NCBI RefSeq assembly: GCF_000830005.1 | Contig: NZ_CP010407.1 | Span: 2,647,001-2,711,000 of the forward strand | Length of the DNA stretch: 64,000 nucleotides | Reading direction: 5' to 3' | Source: Streptomyces vietnamensis | GTDB lineage: Bacteria; Actinomycetota; Actinomycetes; Streptomycetales; Streptomycetaceae | Shown: piece after piece, positions 8,061 to 17,106 of the stretch | Layout of the letters: each line of letters opens with the position of its first letter | Numbering within the stretch: position 1 is the first letter of the stretch | Made by a program: the position numbers and the translations under genes | The notes under the pieces: generated by a model | Told to the model about the DNA's origin: nothing | The model's input: only the letters and a program-made list of their open reading frames with translations | Database searches by the model: none

Positions 8061-10738
8061 TGGGACACCACCGTCTTTCCGTCGGCGCCTGTCGCACCCC
8101 TCGTGTACTGAGGGTGGATCAGGCCCACGCAGCTGTACGGGAGTTCGTCGACCTCCTCGACCGGGACGCCGCGCTGCTCGGCGAGCAGCCGCACGTGCGC
8201 GAGGTCCGCGTCCGCGCCCCGCTTGGCCAGGATCTTCCAGGGGACCCGGCGCAGCAGCACGCGCGTGGTCTCGCCGACGCCCGGCTTGACCAGGTTGACG
8301 TCGTGGATGCCGTACTCCTCGCTGATCCGCTCGACGGCCGCCCAGCCTTCCCAGGTGGGGGTGCGGTCGGCGGCCAGGAGCTCCTTGACGTCCGTGTCGA
8401 CGGTCGCGGCGACCTCGTCGAAGCGGGCGGCGACGGCGTCGAGGAAGGCCACGGAGACGTCGGCCCCGGCCAGTTCGCGGTAGAACTTGGCGCCGTGGAA
8501 GTCGTTCGGTCCGACCAGGTCGGAGCGGAGGACCGTACGCGATATCAGGCCGGAGACCGTGGAGTTGAGGCAGGCGGAGGGGATGAGGAAGTCCTCACGG
8601 GTGCCGTAGGTGCGGACGCAGGAGCCGGGGTCGGCGAGGACCGCGATCTCCGGGTCGAAGCCGTCGAACTCCTTGAACTCCTTGATCGCTTCCGCGAGTT
8701 CGCGCGTGATGGCGCCCTTGCCCGTCCAGCCGTCGACGAACACGACGTCGGCCGGGTCGTGGTGGGCGGCGAGCCAGCGCAGCGCGTTGGCGTCGATGCC
8801 GCGGCCGCGCACGATGGAGACGGCGTAGTGCGGGAGGTCGAGGCCGTGGCGGGCCTGCGCCCAGCGGCGCATGAGGACGCCGACGGGGGTGCCGGCCCGG
8901 GCGAGGGAGACGAGGACCGGGCGGGCGGAGCGTTCGGCGAGGACGGTCTCCGTGACCGTGCCGACGGCGCGGGCGATGCGGGCCGCCGAGCTCTCCAGGG
9001 CCGCGTGGAAGAGCTGCTGGTAGCGCTCGCTGGGCTGGTACTCGACGGGGAGCGACTCGGCGTAGTGGGCGCCGCCGCTCTGGATGGCCTCCTCGCGTTC
9101 CTCGGTGGGGGCCTCGAGTTCGACGTCCGAGAGGTCCTGGAGCAGCCAGCCGACCTCTTCGGGTGCGTAGGAGGAGAAGGCGGGGCCGCGGAGGGGCTCG
9201 GGCAGCATGGAGCTCCTTTCGGGAGCTTCGGGAGCTTCGGTCACTTCGGTGGCGCGGACCGTGGGGGTGTAGGACGGGACCACCGCGAGCACGACGCGCG
9301 GGATGTGCGCGGCGAGCTGGGCGAGCAGGCCGTCCGGGGCGTGCAGGGCCGGGGTGTCGGCGGCGGAGTCGACGACGAGGACGACGGCGTCGAAGCCGGC
9401 GCCCGCGACGTTGTAGGCGTAGCGCTCGCCGGGGCCGTCGGCGGGGTCGTCGTGGGCGGGGAAGACGAGCCGGGTGCGTATCGCGTAGCCGGGGTCGTCG
9501 ACGGCGAGGACGGGCGAGCGGGTGGTGGTGGAGTAGCGGACGTCGTGACCGGCGTCTTCGAGGGCGGTGCTGAGGCGCAGCGGCGCGTACATCAACTCCT
9601 CGAAGCCGAGGACGAGCACGCGGGGCCCGTGCCCTGCTGCGGGCTGCTGGGCACGGGCCTTCGGGGCGGCCGGGGCGGGCAGGGCCTTGGTGACCGGTGC
9701 AGGCAGGGCCTTGGCGGCCGGCGCGGGCAGGGCCTTGGCAGCCAGGGCGGGCAGGACCTCGGCGGCCGGTACGGGCAAGGCCTCGGCGACCGGCGCGGGC
9801 AGGGCCTCGGCGGCCAGGGCAGGCAGGGCCTCGGCGGCCGGGGCGGGCAGGGCCTCGGCGGCCGGGGCGGGCAGGGCCTTGGCGATCGCCTCCGCCATGC
9901 CCGGCAGGGCCTCCTCCAGGCGTTCCCGGTGCTCGGACGTGAAGCCGTGGCGGCCGCCGTCGGGCAGCCCGCCGGGCCAGCCGAGTTCCACCCGTACGGG
10001 TGCCTCGCGCGGCGCGCGCGGGGAGGGTACGGGGGCGGGGGCCTCGTGTTCCGTCACCAGGGCCTGGCCCTTCTCCAGGACCCCGGCCGGGAGGCGGACC
10101 GCGCCGGCGGCGCCGGCGATCAGGTCGACACGGGCGCCGATCTCCGTCGCGAAGGCGTCCAGGCGGCCGAGGTCGGCGGCGGAGCGCATGTCGACGAGGG
10201 CCACGACGACGTACCGCTCGCGCGGATAGCGCTCGTGCAGGGCGCGGATGGTGTTGAGAACCGTGTTGCCCGTCGAGAACTCGTCGTCGACGAGGACCAG
10301 CGGGCCGTCGCCGGCGAGGAGCTTCGGGTCCTCCGGCAGCAGCAGGTGCGAGGTGGCGTGGGAGTGGGACTCCTCGAAGCCGCCCGCGCGGGCGACGCCG
10401 GCCACCGGGCGGCGGGTGGAGTGGAGGTACGGGGCGGGGCCGAGGCCGTCGGCGACGGCGTGCCCGAGGGCGGTGGCCGTCTCCGCGTACCCGAGGACGA
10501 CGGACCGGGCGGCCTCCTCGTCGCCGAGGAGTTCGCGGACGCGCCGGCCGAGGCCGAGGCCGGAGCCGTACACGACGGAGGGGCGCTGCGGCACGTGCTT
10601 GCCGAGCACGCTGGAGACCAGCAGGTGCGCGCGCTTGGGGTTGCGACGCAGTGCGAGGCCCAGCAGGGCCGGCAGCTCCTCGTCGCCGATCAGTTCGACG
10701 CCCAGCCGCTCCGCGACCCACGTTCCGGTCCACACCAC
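8057..10738 (-). CDS. Fused PRTase_2-TRSP / StiP-PELOTA protein of the Ter system
   Basis: This 893-residue protein joins two proteins usually described separately. Residues 1 to about 235 are a phosphoribosyltransferase with PRPP motif VLVDDEFSTGNT at about 148-159. A linker of nine 8-residue units (about 287-358) precedes a TRSP domain (about 372-500). From about residue 511 a StiP-type second PRTase-like domain follows, and then a PELOTA RNA-binding domain near the C-terminus (VNLVKPGVGETTRVLLRR). These modules are linked by comparative genomics to TerD-dependent stress systems and a predicted nucleotide-like metabolite. A strong internal ribosome site suggests that the StiP half can also be made alone. 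The end overlaps the HAD start by four bases. Confidence 0.85.
9209..9219 (-). promoter_or_regulatory. Internal Shine-Dalgarno site for a StiP-only product (ATG 9208)
   Basis: On the minus strand AAAGGAG lies about four bases before an in-frame ATG at 9208-9206. Translation from it would give a 383-residue protein starting MLPEPLRGPAFSSY, which looks like a normal free-standing StiP protein. Confidence 0.6.
9665..9880 (-). repeat. Nine tandem 24-bp coding repeats (linker minisatellite)
   Basis: Nine head-to-tail 24-bp units encode variants of KALPAPAA or EALPAPAA. The repeat forms an Ala/Pro-rich linker between the PRTase and TRSP domains and is likely to vary in copy number between strains. 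Confidence 0.93.
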
Positions 10739-10756
10739 GTCGTCGACGTCCCTTCG

Positions 10757-11923
10757 TCAGCTGCCGGCCAGGCCGGCGGTGAGCAGATCCACGAAGCCGA
10801 CGTCCTCCTTCGCGACGCCGAAGACCTCGGCGCGCAGGAGGGTGCGCTCGGCCCACGCGCGATGCGGCTTCACCTCGTTCATCTTGTTCGTGTAGGCGGA
10901 GCGGAGCACTCCGCCGCCGTCCCGCTCGGGCCGCAGGATGTCCTGGGCGTCGCTCCACTCCTCGTGGCTGACGACGGAGAGGGCGTGCACCGGCACCACG
11001 TGGGTGGGGTGGATGCAGGTCTTGCCGAGCAGGCCGTTGGCCCGGTCGAGTTCGATCTCGCGCAGCAGGCCGTCGAGGTCGTGCTCGATGAGCGCCGTGC
11101 GCAGGTCCTCGGCGCGGCCCTCCAGGAAGGGGCTGCGGCGCAGCTGCGGCTTGAACATGCGCTCGCCGGGGCGGAAGTACTCCCAGACGGGTCCGGTGAC
11201 GGTGAAGCCGGTGCCGTCGGAGCGGCCGAGGACGTTGACGACGTCGGCGATGACGCTCGCGACGATCTTGATGTCGTAGGCGGTCATGTCGGGCGAGCGG
11301 CGCAGCCCGTAGGCGGAGCAGAAGTCGGTGACGCCGAGGCGGAGGGCGAGGACGCGGTCGCGGTACTTGTCGGTGATCGAGGCGATCCCGGCGAGGGTCT
11401 CGGCCCGGGTCTCCAGGTGGAGGAGCTCGGGGGACTCGAGGACGGGCATGGCGAAGAGGCGCCTGCCGCTCGTCCGCTCGGCCTGGGTGAGCGCTTCGAG
11501 GAAGGCGTGGCCGCGGTTCTCGGTGAACTTGGGGAGCACGAATCCGGACAGCAGGCTCACGGAGGCGCCGAGGCGGTCGACGAGGTCGGTGATCTGGTGC
11601 GGTTCGCGGACCCGGATGAAGAGCAGGGGTACGTCGGAGCCGTCGGCGGCGAGGTCGGCGAAGTGCCGGACGAGGTTGGCCTCGCCCGCCTCGACGTCGG
11701 CGTCGCTGATCGAATCCTCCAGGCAGAGGACCATGGAGACCACTCCGCGGCCGGCCTGTTTGCGCACGGCGTCGGCGAGCCGGGGCCGGGTGGCCGGGCT
11801 GTAGAGGGTGGCGCCCAGGGCCACGGCGAGCGTGCGTGCGGGCGAGTCGGCCGTGAAGTCGACCGGCTCCTGGTGGAACAACCCGGTCCGCACCGCGGAC
11901 GGGATGTGCCCGAAATGACGCAT
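10757..11923 (-). CDS. HpcH/HpaI (CitE-like) C-C bond lyase of the Ter module
   Basis: This 388-residue protein belongs to the TIM-barrel aldolase/citrate-lyase group that sits in Ter-linked biosynthetic operons (C-C_Bond_Lyase). Recognisable parts are the acidic metal-site strand MVLCLEDSI, LFIRVREP in an early barrel strand, and NGLLGKTCIHPTHV near the end, which matches the KxCIHP signature of CitE-like lyases. It is the first gene of an operon followed after 18 bases by the PRTase/StiP fusion and then the HAD phosphatase. A GGGGGA ribosome site precedes the ATG. The substrate is unknown. A divergent terD paralogue lies 185 bases upstream. Confidence 0.85.
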   Translation of the reverse strand: MRHFGHIPSAVRTGLFHQEPVDFTADSPARTLAVALGATLYSPATRPRLADAVRKQAGRGVVSMVLCLEDSISDADVEAGEANLVRHFADLAADGSDVPLLFIRVREPHQITDLVDRLGASVSLLSGFVLPKFTENRGHAFLEALTQAERTSGRRLFAMPVLESPELLHLETRAETLAGIASITDKYRDRVLALRLGVTDFCSAYGLRRSPDMTAYDIKIVASVIADVVNVLGRSDGTGFTVTGPVWEYFRPGERMFKPQLRRSPFLEGRAEDLRTALIEHDLDGLLREIELDRANGLLGKTCIHPTHVVPVHALSVVSHEEWSDAQDILRPERDGGGVLRSAYTNKMNEVKPHRAWAERTLLRAEVFGVAKEDVGFVDLLTAGLAGS

Positions 11924-12108
11924 GTAAGTCCCCCGTCTGCCTCTCCGGGCCTGATGACATGTGGCCGGTAATAGTACGTAGGTACGGGTGTCCTTAGTTC
12001 CTTCCCCGCATGAAATTCAGGTAACTCGTCAGCATCCGTCACCCCGTCCCGGTATCGGTGGTGCCCCCGCGTTGTCCGCGGGTCGGGCGGGAGGGCAGGA
12101 TTGCGGTC

Positions 12109-13053
12109 ATGACGCACGCGATGCTGAAGGGCTCCAACGTCCCTCTCGACACCGCGGCCGTACGGGCCGTGCTCCGCTGGACCCCGGGCCCCGGGGTCCC
12201 CGACGTGGATGCCTCGGCCCTGCTCCTCGGGCCCTCCGGGCGCGTGCGGTCCGACGAGGACTTCGTCTTCTACAACCAGCCGCGCCACCCCTCGGGGCTG
12301 GTGCGGCGGCTGCCGAAGAAGCGGGTCTCCGAGGGTCTGACGGACACCGTGGAGGCCGATCTCGCCGGGCTCGACGTCTCGGTCGACCGGGTGGTGATCG
12401 CGGCCTCCTCCGACGGCGGCACCTTCCGGTCCGTCTCCGACCTGCGGATCCTGCTGTACGACGCGGTGGCGGGGGCGGAGCGCGAGCCGCTGGCGCTGTT
12501 CGACGTGACGGCGGAGACCGGCGAGGAGACGGCGGTCATCTGCGGCGAGCTGTACCGGCGCGGGGACGGCTGGAAGTTCCGCGCGGTGGGCCAGGGCTAT
12601 CCGACGGGGCTCGTGGGCCTCGCCACGGACTTCGGCATCTCGGTCGACGAGGACGCCGCGCAGGAGGCCGCCCAGGGTGCGGCCCAGGGGACCGCGCAGA
12701 GTGCCGCCCAGGGCGCTTCCCAGGACGCCCAGGGCTCCGTCGGCGGCGGTTCCGGGTTCCCGGAGGCCGCGCCGGCCACCGGCTCCCCCACCGCGGGTTC
12801 CCCGGCCACCGTCTCCCCCGCCGGCGGCTCGCACGACCCCGACCTCGATCGGACCGTGGTCCACACCCCGGTGCCGCCGCAGCCGACCGTGCCGCCCGTG
12901 CCGGACCGGGCGCCCGCCTACGGCTACCCGCAGCAGCCCGTGAACGCCCCGGCCCCCGCGTACGGCTACCCGCAGCCGGTGCCCGCCCCCGAGCAGAACC
13001 CGGCACCGGAGTTCCGCATGCCGCCGATGGGTCCCCAGTTCGTCGGCTCGTGA
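12109..13053 (+). CDS. TerD-family stress protein with long Gln/Pro-rich C-terminal extension
   Basis: Residues 1-180 form a TerD domain, a calcium-binding beta-sandwich linked to tellurite and general stress resistance. It shows VDASALLL, DEDFVFYNQ and the closing [10 protein letters not shown]. The next 130 residues are low complexity: AAQG-type repeats, a Ser/Pro/Gly stretch and YGYPQ repeats. This tail may be a disordered interaction region. Typical TerD proteins have about 191 residues, so the tail is an addition. I chose ATG 12109 because the TerD fold begins there; the upstream in-frame ATG adds only an Arg-rich leader. The gene is divergent from the biosynthetic operon. Confidence 0.88.
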   Translation: MTHAMLKGSNVPLDTAAVRAVLRWTPGPGVPDVDASALLLGPSGRVRSDEDFVFYNQPRHPSGLVRRLPKKRVSEGLTDTVEADLAGLDVSVDRVVIAASSDGGTFRSVSDLRILLYDAVAGAEREPLALFDVTAETGEETAVICGELYRRGDGWKFRAVGQGYPTGLVGLATDFGISVDEDAAQEAAQGAAQGTAQSAAQGASQDAQGSVGGGSGFPEAAPATGSPTAGSPATVSPAGGSHDPDLDRTVVHTPVPPQPTVPPVPDRAPAYGYPQQPVNAPAPAYGYPQPVPAPEQNPAPEFRMPPMGPQFVGS

Positions 13054-13060
13054 GGCCCTG

Positions 13061-13094
13061 GGGCCTGTCTGACCATGCGCGTCGGATCAGGCCC
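13061..13094. terminator. Hairpin terminator between convergent terD-like and terA-like genes
   Basis: GGGCCTG and CAGGCCC, extended by TCTGAC pairing with GTCGGA (one G-T) around a bulged T, form a stem of about 13 bp. It overlaps the first base of the neighbouring stop codon. Confidence 0.6.
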
Positions 13095-13831
13095 TACGCC
13101 TTCGTCTTGTAGCCGCGTCCCCACTGGAGTCCCCAGCCGTACAGCCGGTCCAGTTCGGCCTGGAAGCCGTACACGAACCGCACCTCGCGGCGGACGGTCA
13201 GCTCGCCCTTGACGTTCTCCATGGAGAAGACGGCACAGGAGCGGGCCTGTGGGGCGCGCTCGTCGAGTTCGATCTCGATCCGGGGGCCGTTGCTCGGGTA
13301 GAGCGTGACCTTGGCGTGCGTGCGGTCGAAGGCGGGCGTCTGGTCGTAGATGTACGCGAAGAACAGCAGCCGCTTGATCTCGTCCCGGTGGTCCAGGTTG
13401 ACGAAGATCGTCTCGCCCGAGGAGCCTCCGAAGCGGTCGTCGCCGCTCAGCTTCACGTACGGGGCGGCGTTGAGGTCGCCGAAGAAGCCGCCGAGCGGCT
13501 GTACGACGCCCTTGCTGCCGTCCTTGAGCTCGTAGAGGCAGCCCAGGTCGAGGTCGACGTTGACCATGCCCTGGGTGTGGGCTTGGACGACCTCGGGCTT
13601 GAAGAGCTGGGCGGGGTTCCGCAGCAGCCGCCCGCTCTGGCGGGAGCGACCCTCGATGTCGGAGGTCCGCATCCGCCAGGAGAGGTTCACCCGGAGGTTG
13701 CCGGTGGCGGCGCCCTGCTGGGTGAGCGAGACGGTCGGGCGCCGTTTCGTCAGGTCGATCGCGTTCGACGCGGCGCTGCCCGAGTCGAAATGCGCCGCCC
13801 TCCCCGGAAACAGGTTGTCCCAGAAGGCCAT
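13094..13831 (-). CDS. TerA-like tellurium resistance/stress protein
   Basis: The 245-residue product begins MAFWDNLFPGRAAHFD and carries a conserved TerA-like region: VNVDLDLGCLYELKDG, then GGSSGETIFVNLDH and a C-terminal strand set ending GWGLQWGRGYKTKA. TerA proteins act with TerD paralogues on the inner face of the membrane in Ter complexes; the biochemical role is unproven. I moved the start to ATG 13831 because GGTGAAG lies just before it and the family motif begins there. It lies downstream of, and in the same direction as, the DUF475 and two terD genes, so all four may form one operon. Confidence 0.78.
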   Translation of the reverse strand: MAFWDNLFPGRAAHFDSGSAASNAIDLTKRRPTVSLTQQGAATGNLRVNLSWRMRTSDIEGRSRQSGRLLRNPAQLFKPEVVQAHTQGMVNVDLDLGCLYELKDGSKGVVQPLGGFFGDLNAAPYVKLSGDDRFGGSSGETIFVNLDHRDEIKRLLFFAYIYDQTPAFDRTHAKVTLYPSNGPRIEIELDERAPQARSCAVFSMENVKGELTVRREVRFVYGFQAELDRLYGWGLQWGRGYKTKA

Positions 13832-13932
13832 GTCGCCTTCACCCCCCACTGTCGTCACACCGTGCACATGCCTGCGGGGCGGCCGGATTCACCGGCCGCC
13901 CCGCAGTGAAGCATTCCTCGCTGCCGGGGGTG

Positions 13933-15081
13933 TCACACCCCGGACGGCACCTCGGTCTTGTCGTCCGAGGAGCCGGAGCCGCCCTCGGCCGCCGCGAGCG
14001 CCTTGTTGCGACGGACGGAGGACCAGAAGGACCAGGCGATGAGGAGGACACCGATGGAGCCGGTGATGACCTCGGGGATCTCGTACTGGATGGTGACCAT
14101 GAGGAGCACGGCCAGGGCGCCGATCGCGTAGTGCGCGCCGTGCTCCAGGTAGACGTAGTCGTCGAGGGTGCCCTGGCGGACCAGGTAGACCGTCAGGGAC
14201 CGGACGTACATGGCGCCGACGCCGAGGCCGAGCGCCATCAGGACGATGTCGTTGGTGATGGCGAAGGCGCCGATGACACCGTCGAAGGAGAAGGAGGCGT
14301 CGAGGACCTCCAGGTAGAGGAACATGAAGAAGGCGGCCTTGCCGGCCAGCTGGACCACGGTGACCTTCTTGCCGCTGCGCTTGGCCTCTTCCTCGGCCTC
14401 GTGCTCGCGCTCCTCTTCCTCCTCCAGCTTGTTCTCGAAGTAGCCCGAGAGGCCGCCGACGACGAGGTACGTGATGAGGCCGGCGATGCCGGAGATCAGG
14501 ACCGTCTGCGCCTTGTCGACGTGCGCGCCGCCGTGCTGGTGGGCGTGGGTCGCGAAGGTCATCGAGGTGATCAGCAGGACGACGAGGGCGATGCAGACCG
14601 ACAGCATGTCGACCTTGCCGAGCTTGGCCAGCGGGCGCTCGATCCAGCGCAGCCACTGGATGTCACGCTCCTCGAAGATGAAGTCGAGGAAGATCATCAG
14701 CAGGAACATGCCACCGAAGGCGGCGATCGACGGGTGCGCGTCGGTCACCAGTTCCTGGTACCTGTCCGCGTCGTTGAGCGCGAGGTCGACGGCCTCGATG
14801 GGGCCGATCTTCGCGCTGATGGCGACGATCACGACGGGGAAGACGAGGCGCATGCCGAAGACGGCGATGAGCACACCGACCGTGAGGAAGATCTTCTGCC
14901 AGAAGGCATTCATCTTCTGCAGGATTCCGGCGTTGACCACCGCGTTGTCGAACGACAGGGAGATCTCGAGGACGCAGAGGATCGCGACGATCCCGAACGC
15001 CTCCCACCCCCCGTAGAGCACGGCCACGGCCAGGCCGATCACAGTGATCGCGAACGACCAGCCGAAGGTTTTCAGAATCAC
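13933..15081 (-). CDS. DUF475 (TerC-like) integral membrane protein
   Basis: This 382-residue membrane protein has about nine hydrophobic segments and two matching acidic motifs, LEISLSFDNAVVNAG and LEVLDASFSFDGVIGAF, one in each half. The same pattern occurs in TerC proteins, where the Asp/Asn residues in membrane helices are thought to take part in metal handling. A charged Glu/Arg-rich loop (about residues 218-245) separates the halves, and the tail is hydrophilic. TerC-like proteins are the membrane anchors of TerD-containing complexes, and the two terD genes directly upstream support this role here. Confidence 0.87.
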   Translation of the reverse strand: MILKTFGWSFAITVIGLAVAVLYGGWEAFGIVAILCVLEISLSFDNAVVNAGILQKMNAFWQKIFLTVGVLIAVFGMRLVFPVVIVAISAKIGPIEAVDLALNDADRYQELVTDAHPSIAAFGGMFLLMIFLDFIFEERDIQWLRWIERPLAKLGKVDMLSVCIALVVLLITSMTFATHAHQHGGAHVDKAQTVLISGIAGLITYLVVGGLSGYFENKLEEEEEREHEAEEEAKRSGKKVTVVQLAGKAAFFMFLYLEVLDASFSFDGVIGAFAITNDIVLMALGLGVGAMYVRSLTVYLVRQGTLDDYVYLEHGAHYAIGALAVLLMVTIQYEIPEVITGSIGVLLIAWSFWSSVRRNKALAAAEGGSGSSDDKTEVPSGV

Positions 15082-15109
15082 TGTCTACCCCATCGTGAAA
15101 TTACAGGCT

Positions 15110-15685
15110 TTACGAAACGTTGACCCCGAAGTCTAGAGCGATGCCCCGGAGCCCGGAGGCGTACCCCTGTCCCACCGCCCGGAACTTCCATTCGCCGTTG
15201 TAGCGGTAGAGCTCGCCGAAGATCATCGCGGTCTCCGTGGAGGCGTCCTCCGAGAGGTCGTACCGGGCGAGTTCCTGACCGTCCAGCTGGTTCACGACGC
15301 GAATGAACGCATTGCTGACCTGGCCGAAGCTCTGGCCGCGGTTGTCGGCGTCGTGGATCGACACCGGAAAGACGATCTTGTCGCAGTGGGCCGGCACCTT
15401 GGTGAGGTCCACGATGAGGGACTCGTCGTCCCCGTCACCCTCGCCGGTGAGGTTGTCGCCGGTGTGTTCGACGGAGCCCTCGGGGCTGCGGAGCTGGTTG
15501 TAGAAGACGAAGTACTCGTCCCCGAGCACCCGGCCGGCCTGGCACAGCAGGGCGCTGGCATCGAGGTCGAAGGGGGCTCCGGTGGTGGAGCGCGCGTCCC
15601 AGCCGAGCCCTACGAGGACCTGGGTGAGGTTGGGTGCGGCCTTGGACAGGGAGACGTTGCCCCCCTTGGCGAGCGTGACGCCCAT
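15110..15685 (-). CDS. terD: TerD-family calcium-binding stress protein
   Basis: This 191-residue protein has the full-length family form. [15 protein letters not shown] opens it, FDLDASALL and [10 protein letters not shown] supply the acidic calcium-site loops, [18 protein letters not shown] is a second acidic loop, and [25 protein letters not shown] closes it. TerD proteins protect against tellurite and other stresses through an unclear mechanism and affect differentiation in streptomycetes. I chose ATG 15685 because GGGAGGAA precedes it and the product matches the family N-terminus. It follows another terD copy after 82 bases, and the two differ at many positions. Confidence 0.92.
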   Translation of the reverse strand: MGVTLAKGGNVSLSKAAPNLTQVLVGLGWDARSTTGAPFDLDASALLCQAGRVLGDEYFVFYNQLRSPEGSVEHTGDNLTGEGDGDDESLIVDLTKVPAHCDKIVFPVSIHDADNRGQSFGQVSNAFIRVVNQLDGQELARYDLSEDASTETAMIFGELYRYNGEWKFRAVGQGYASGLRGIALDFGVNVS

Positions 15686-15767
15686 GATTCGGTTCCTCCC
15701 CGGTGGTGATGAGGCACGTCCGGCGCCGCACGCGAGGTGCGACGCCGGACGGTTCGAACGGTTCGAC

Positions 15768-16343
15768 TCAGACGTTGACGCCGAAGTCCTGCGCGATGCC
15801 GCGCAGACCCGAGGCGTACCCCTGGCCGACGGCGCGGAACTTCCACTCCGCACCGTGGCGGTACAGCTCGCCGAAGACCATCGCGGTCTCGGTCGAGGCG
15901 TCCTCGGAGAGGTCGTACCGGGCGATCTCGGCGCCGCCGGCCTGGTTCACGACGCGGATGAACGCGTTGCGCACCTGGCCGAAGGACTGCTGGCGGTTCT
16001 CGGCGTCGTAGATCGACACCGGGAAGACGATCTTGGCCACGTCGGCCGGAACGCCGGCCAGGTTGACCTTGACCTGCTCGTCGTCGCCCTCGCCCTCGCC
16101 GGTGAGGTTGTCACCGGTGTGCTCGACCGAGCCGTCGGCGCTCTTCAGGTTGTTGAAGAAGACGAAGTCCTGGTCGTTGCGCACCTTGCCGGCCTCGCTC
16201 ACCAGGATGGCGCTGGCGTCGAGGTCGAAGTCCGTACCGGTGGTGGTGCGGACGTCCCAGCCCAGACCGACGGTCACGGCGGTGAGGCCAGGGGCCTCCT
16301 TGGTCAGCGAGACGTTGCCGCCCTTGCTGAGGCTGACTCCCAC
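15768..16343 (-). CDS. terD: TerD-family calcium-binding stress protein, first gene of the terD-terD-DUF475 unit
   Basis: This 191-residue protein is the second standard-length TerD. It begins [19 protein letters not shown] and keeps all acidic loops ([28 protein letters not shown]) and the closing [13 protein letters not shown]. The GTG at 16343 is the start because GGAGGGA lies five bases before it; the in-frame ATG 12 bases upstream overlaps that ribosome site. A TAGGAT -10 box and an 11-bp direct repeat lie upstream, so this gene probably leads transcription of the terD pair, the DUF475 gene and perhaps the TerA-like gene. Confidence 0.93.
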   Translation of the reverse strand: MGVSLSKGGNVSLTKEAPGLTAVTVGLGWDVRTTTGTDFDLDASAILVSEAGKVRNDQDFVFFNNLKSADGSVEHTGDNLTGEGEGDDEQVKVNLAGVPADVAKIVFPVSIYDAENRQQSFGQVRNAFIRVVNQAGGAEIARYDLSEDASTETAMVFGELYRHGAEWKFRAVGQGYASGLRGIAQDFGVNV

Positions 16344-16409
16344 GAGTCCCTCCATAGGTTTCCAGGGGCAGCGCCCCCAGTCGTGCGTTGGCATCGGATC
16401 AACGACTGG

Positions 16410-16469
16410 ATCCTAGTGACGGGTTCCCGGTCGAAACAGTCGATTCGCCCGGTGATTCCCCGGTGATTC
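16410..16469 (-). promoter_or_regulatory. Candidate terD promoter with upstream 11-bp direct repeat
   Basis: On the minus strand TAGGAT (16415-16410) matches the streptomycete -10 consensus, with TGTTTC 17 bases upstream as a weak -35. Directly above it are two adjacent copies of GAATCACCGGG (16469-16448), a plausible activator site. Confidence 0.5.
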
Positions 16470-16503
16470 CGAGGGTGTCGGCCCCGTCCCGGTCCCGCGG
16501 CGC

Positions 16504-16962
16504 TCAGAGGGCTTCGAGGGCCTTGACGTAATCGCCGAGGTCGCGGGCGTCCGACAGGGCGTTCACGACGGTCCAGCGGACGATGCCGTCCTTGTCGATG
16601 ACGAAGGTGCCGCGGACCGCGCAGCCCTTGTCCTCGTCGAAGACGCCGTACGCCCGGGAGGCCTCGCCGTGCGGCCAGAAGTCGGAGAGCAGCGGGAACT
16701 CCAGGTCCTCCTGGTCGCCGAAGACGCGGAGGGTGTGGATGGAGTCGTTGGAGACGGCGAGGAGCTGGGTGTCGTCGTTGACGAACACCGGCAGGTTGTC
16801 GCGGAGCTCGCGCAGTTCACCGGTGCAGACGCCGGTGAAGGCGAAGGGGTAGAAGAGCAGCACCACGTTCTTCTCGCCGCGGAAGTCGGAGAGCCGCACG
16901 GTCCGGCCGTGGTTGTCCTTGAGCTCGAATTCCGGGGCCTTGGTGCCGACCTCGATCGCCAT
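16504..16962 (-). CDS. AhpE-type one-Cys peroxiredoxin
   Basis: This 152-residue thioredoxin-fold peroxidase reduces hydrogen and organic peroxides in the cytoplasm. The peroxidatic Cys46 sits in the diagnostic motif FYPFAFTGVCTGEL. Conserved Arg and Trp positions follow in the usual order, ending with the strand TFVIDKDGIVRWTVVN. No resolving Cys occurs at the AhpC position; C113 is the only other cysteine. The closest recognisable subfamily is AhpE of mycobacteria, which is reduced by mycothiol/mycoredoxin, and this is likely but inferred for this host. It lies downstream of the DUF3052 gene behind a terminator and is probably transcribed separately. Confidence 0.9.
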   Translation of the reverse strand: MAIEVGTKAPEFELKDNHGRTVRLSDFRGEKNVVLLFYPFAFTGVCTGELRELRDNLPVFVNDDTQLLAVSNDSIHTLRVFGDQEDLEFPLLSDFWPHGEASRAYGVFDEDKGCAVRGTFVIDKDGIVRWTVVNALSDARDLGDYVKALEAL

Positions 16963-17061
16963 CGCGTACGCGTCCCTTCCGACGGGGCCCGGGCCTTGGC
17001 CTCATCGCCTTGGGCCGTATCGGTGAACCCGGGCGGATCCCACCCTACGGCCTGCGCACGA

Positions 17062-17091
17062 AAGCCCCCGCCGACGGACCGGCGGGGGCTT
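17062..17091 (-). terminator. Terminator after the DUF3052 gene
   Basis: AAGCCCCCGCC pairs with GGCGGGGGCTT, a perfect 11-bp stem just below the DUF3052 stop and above the peroxiredoxin gene. Confidence 0.75.
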
Positions 17092-17106
17092 CTCGCAGCG
17101 TGATGA

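Noticed and set aside
16344..16394. Longer N-terminus for the first TerD
   Set aside because: The upstream ATG overlaps the Shine-Dalgarno sequence and the extra residues do not match the family; GTG 16343 gives the standard 191 residues.
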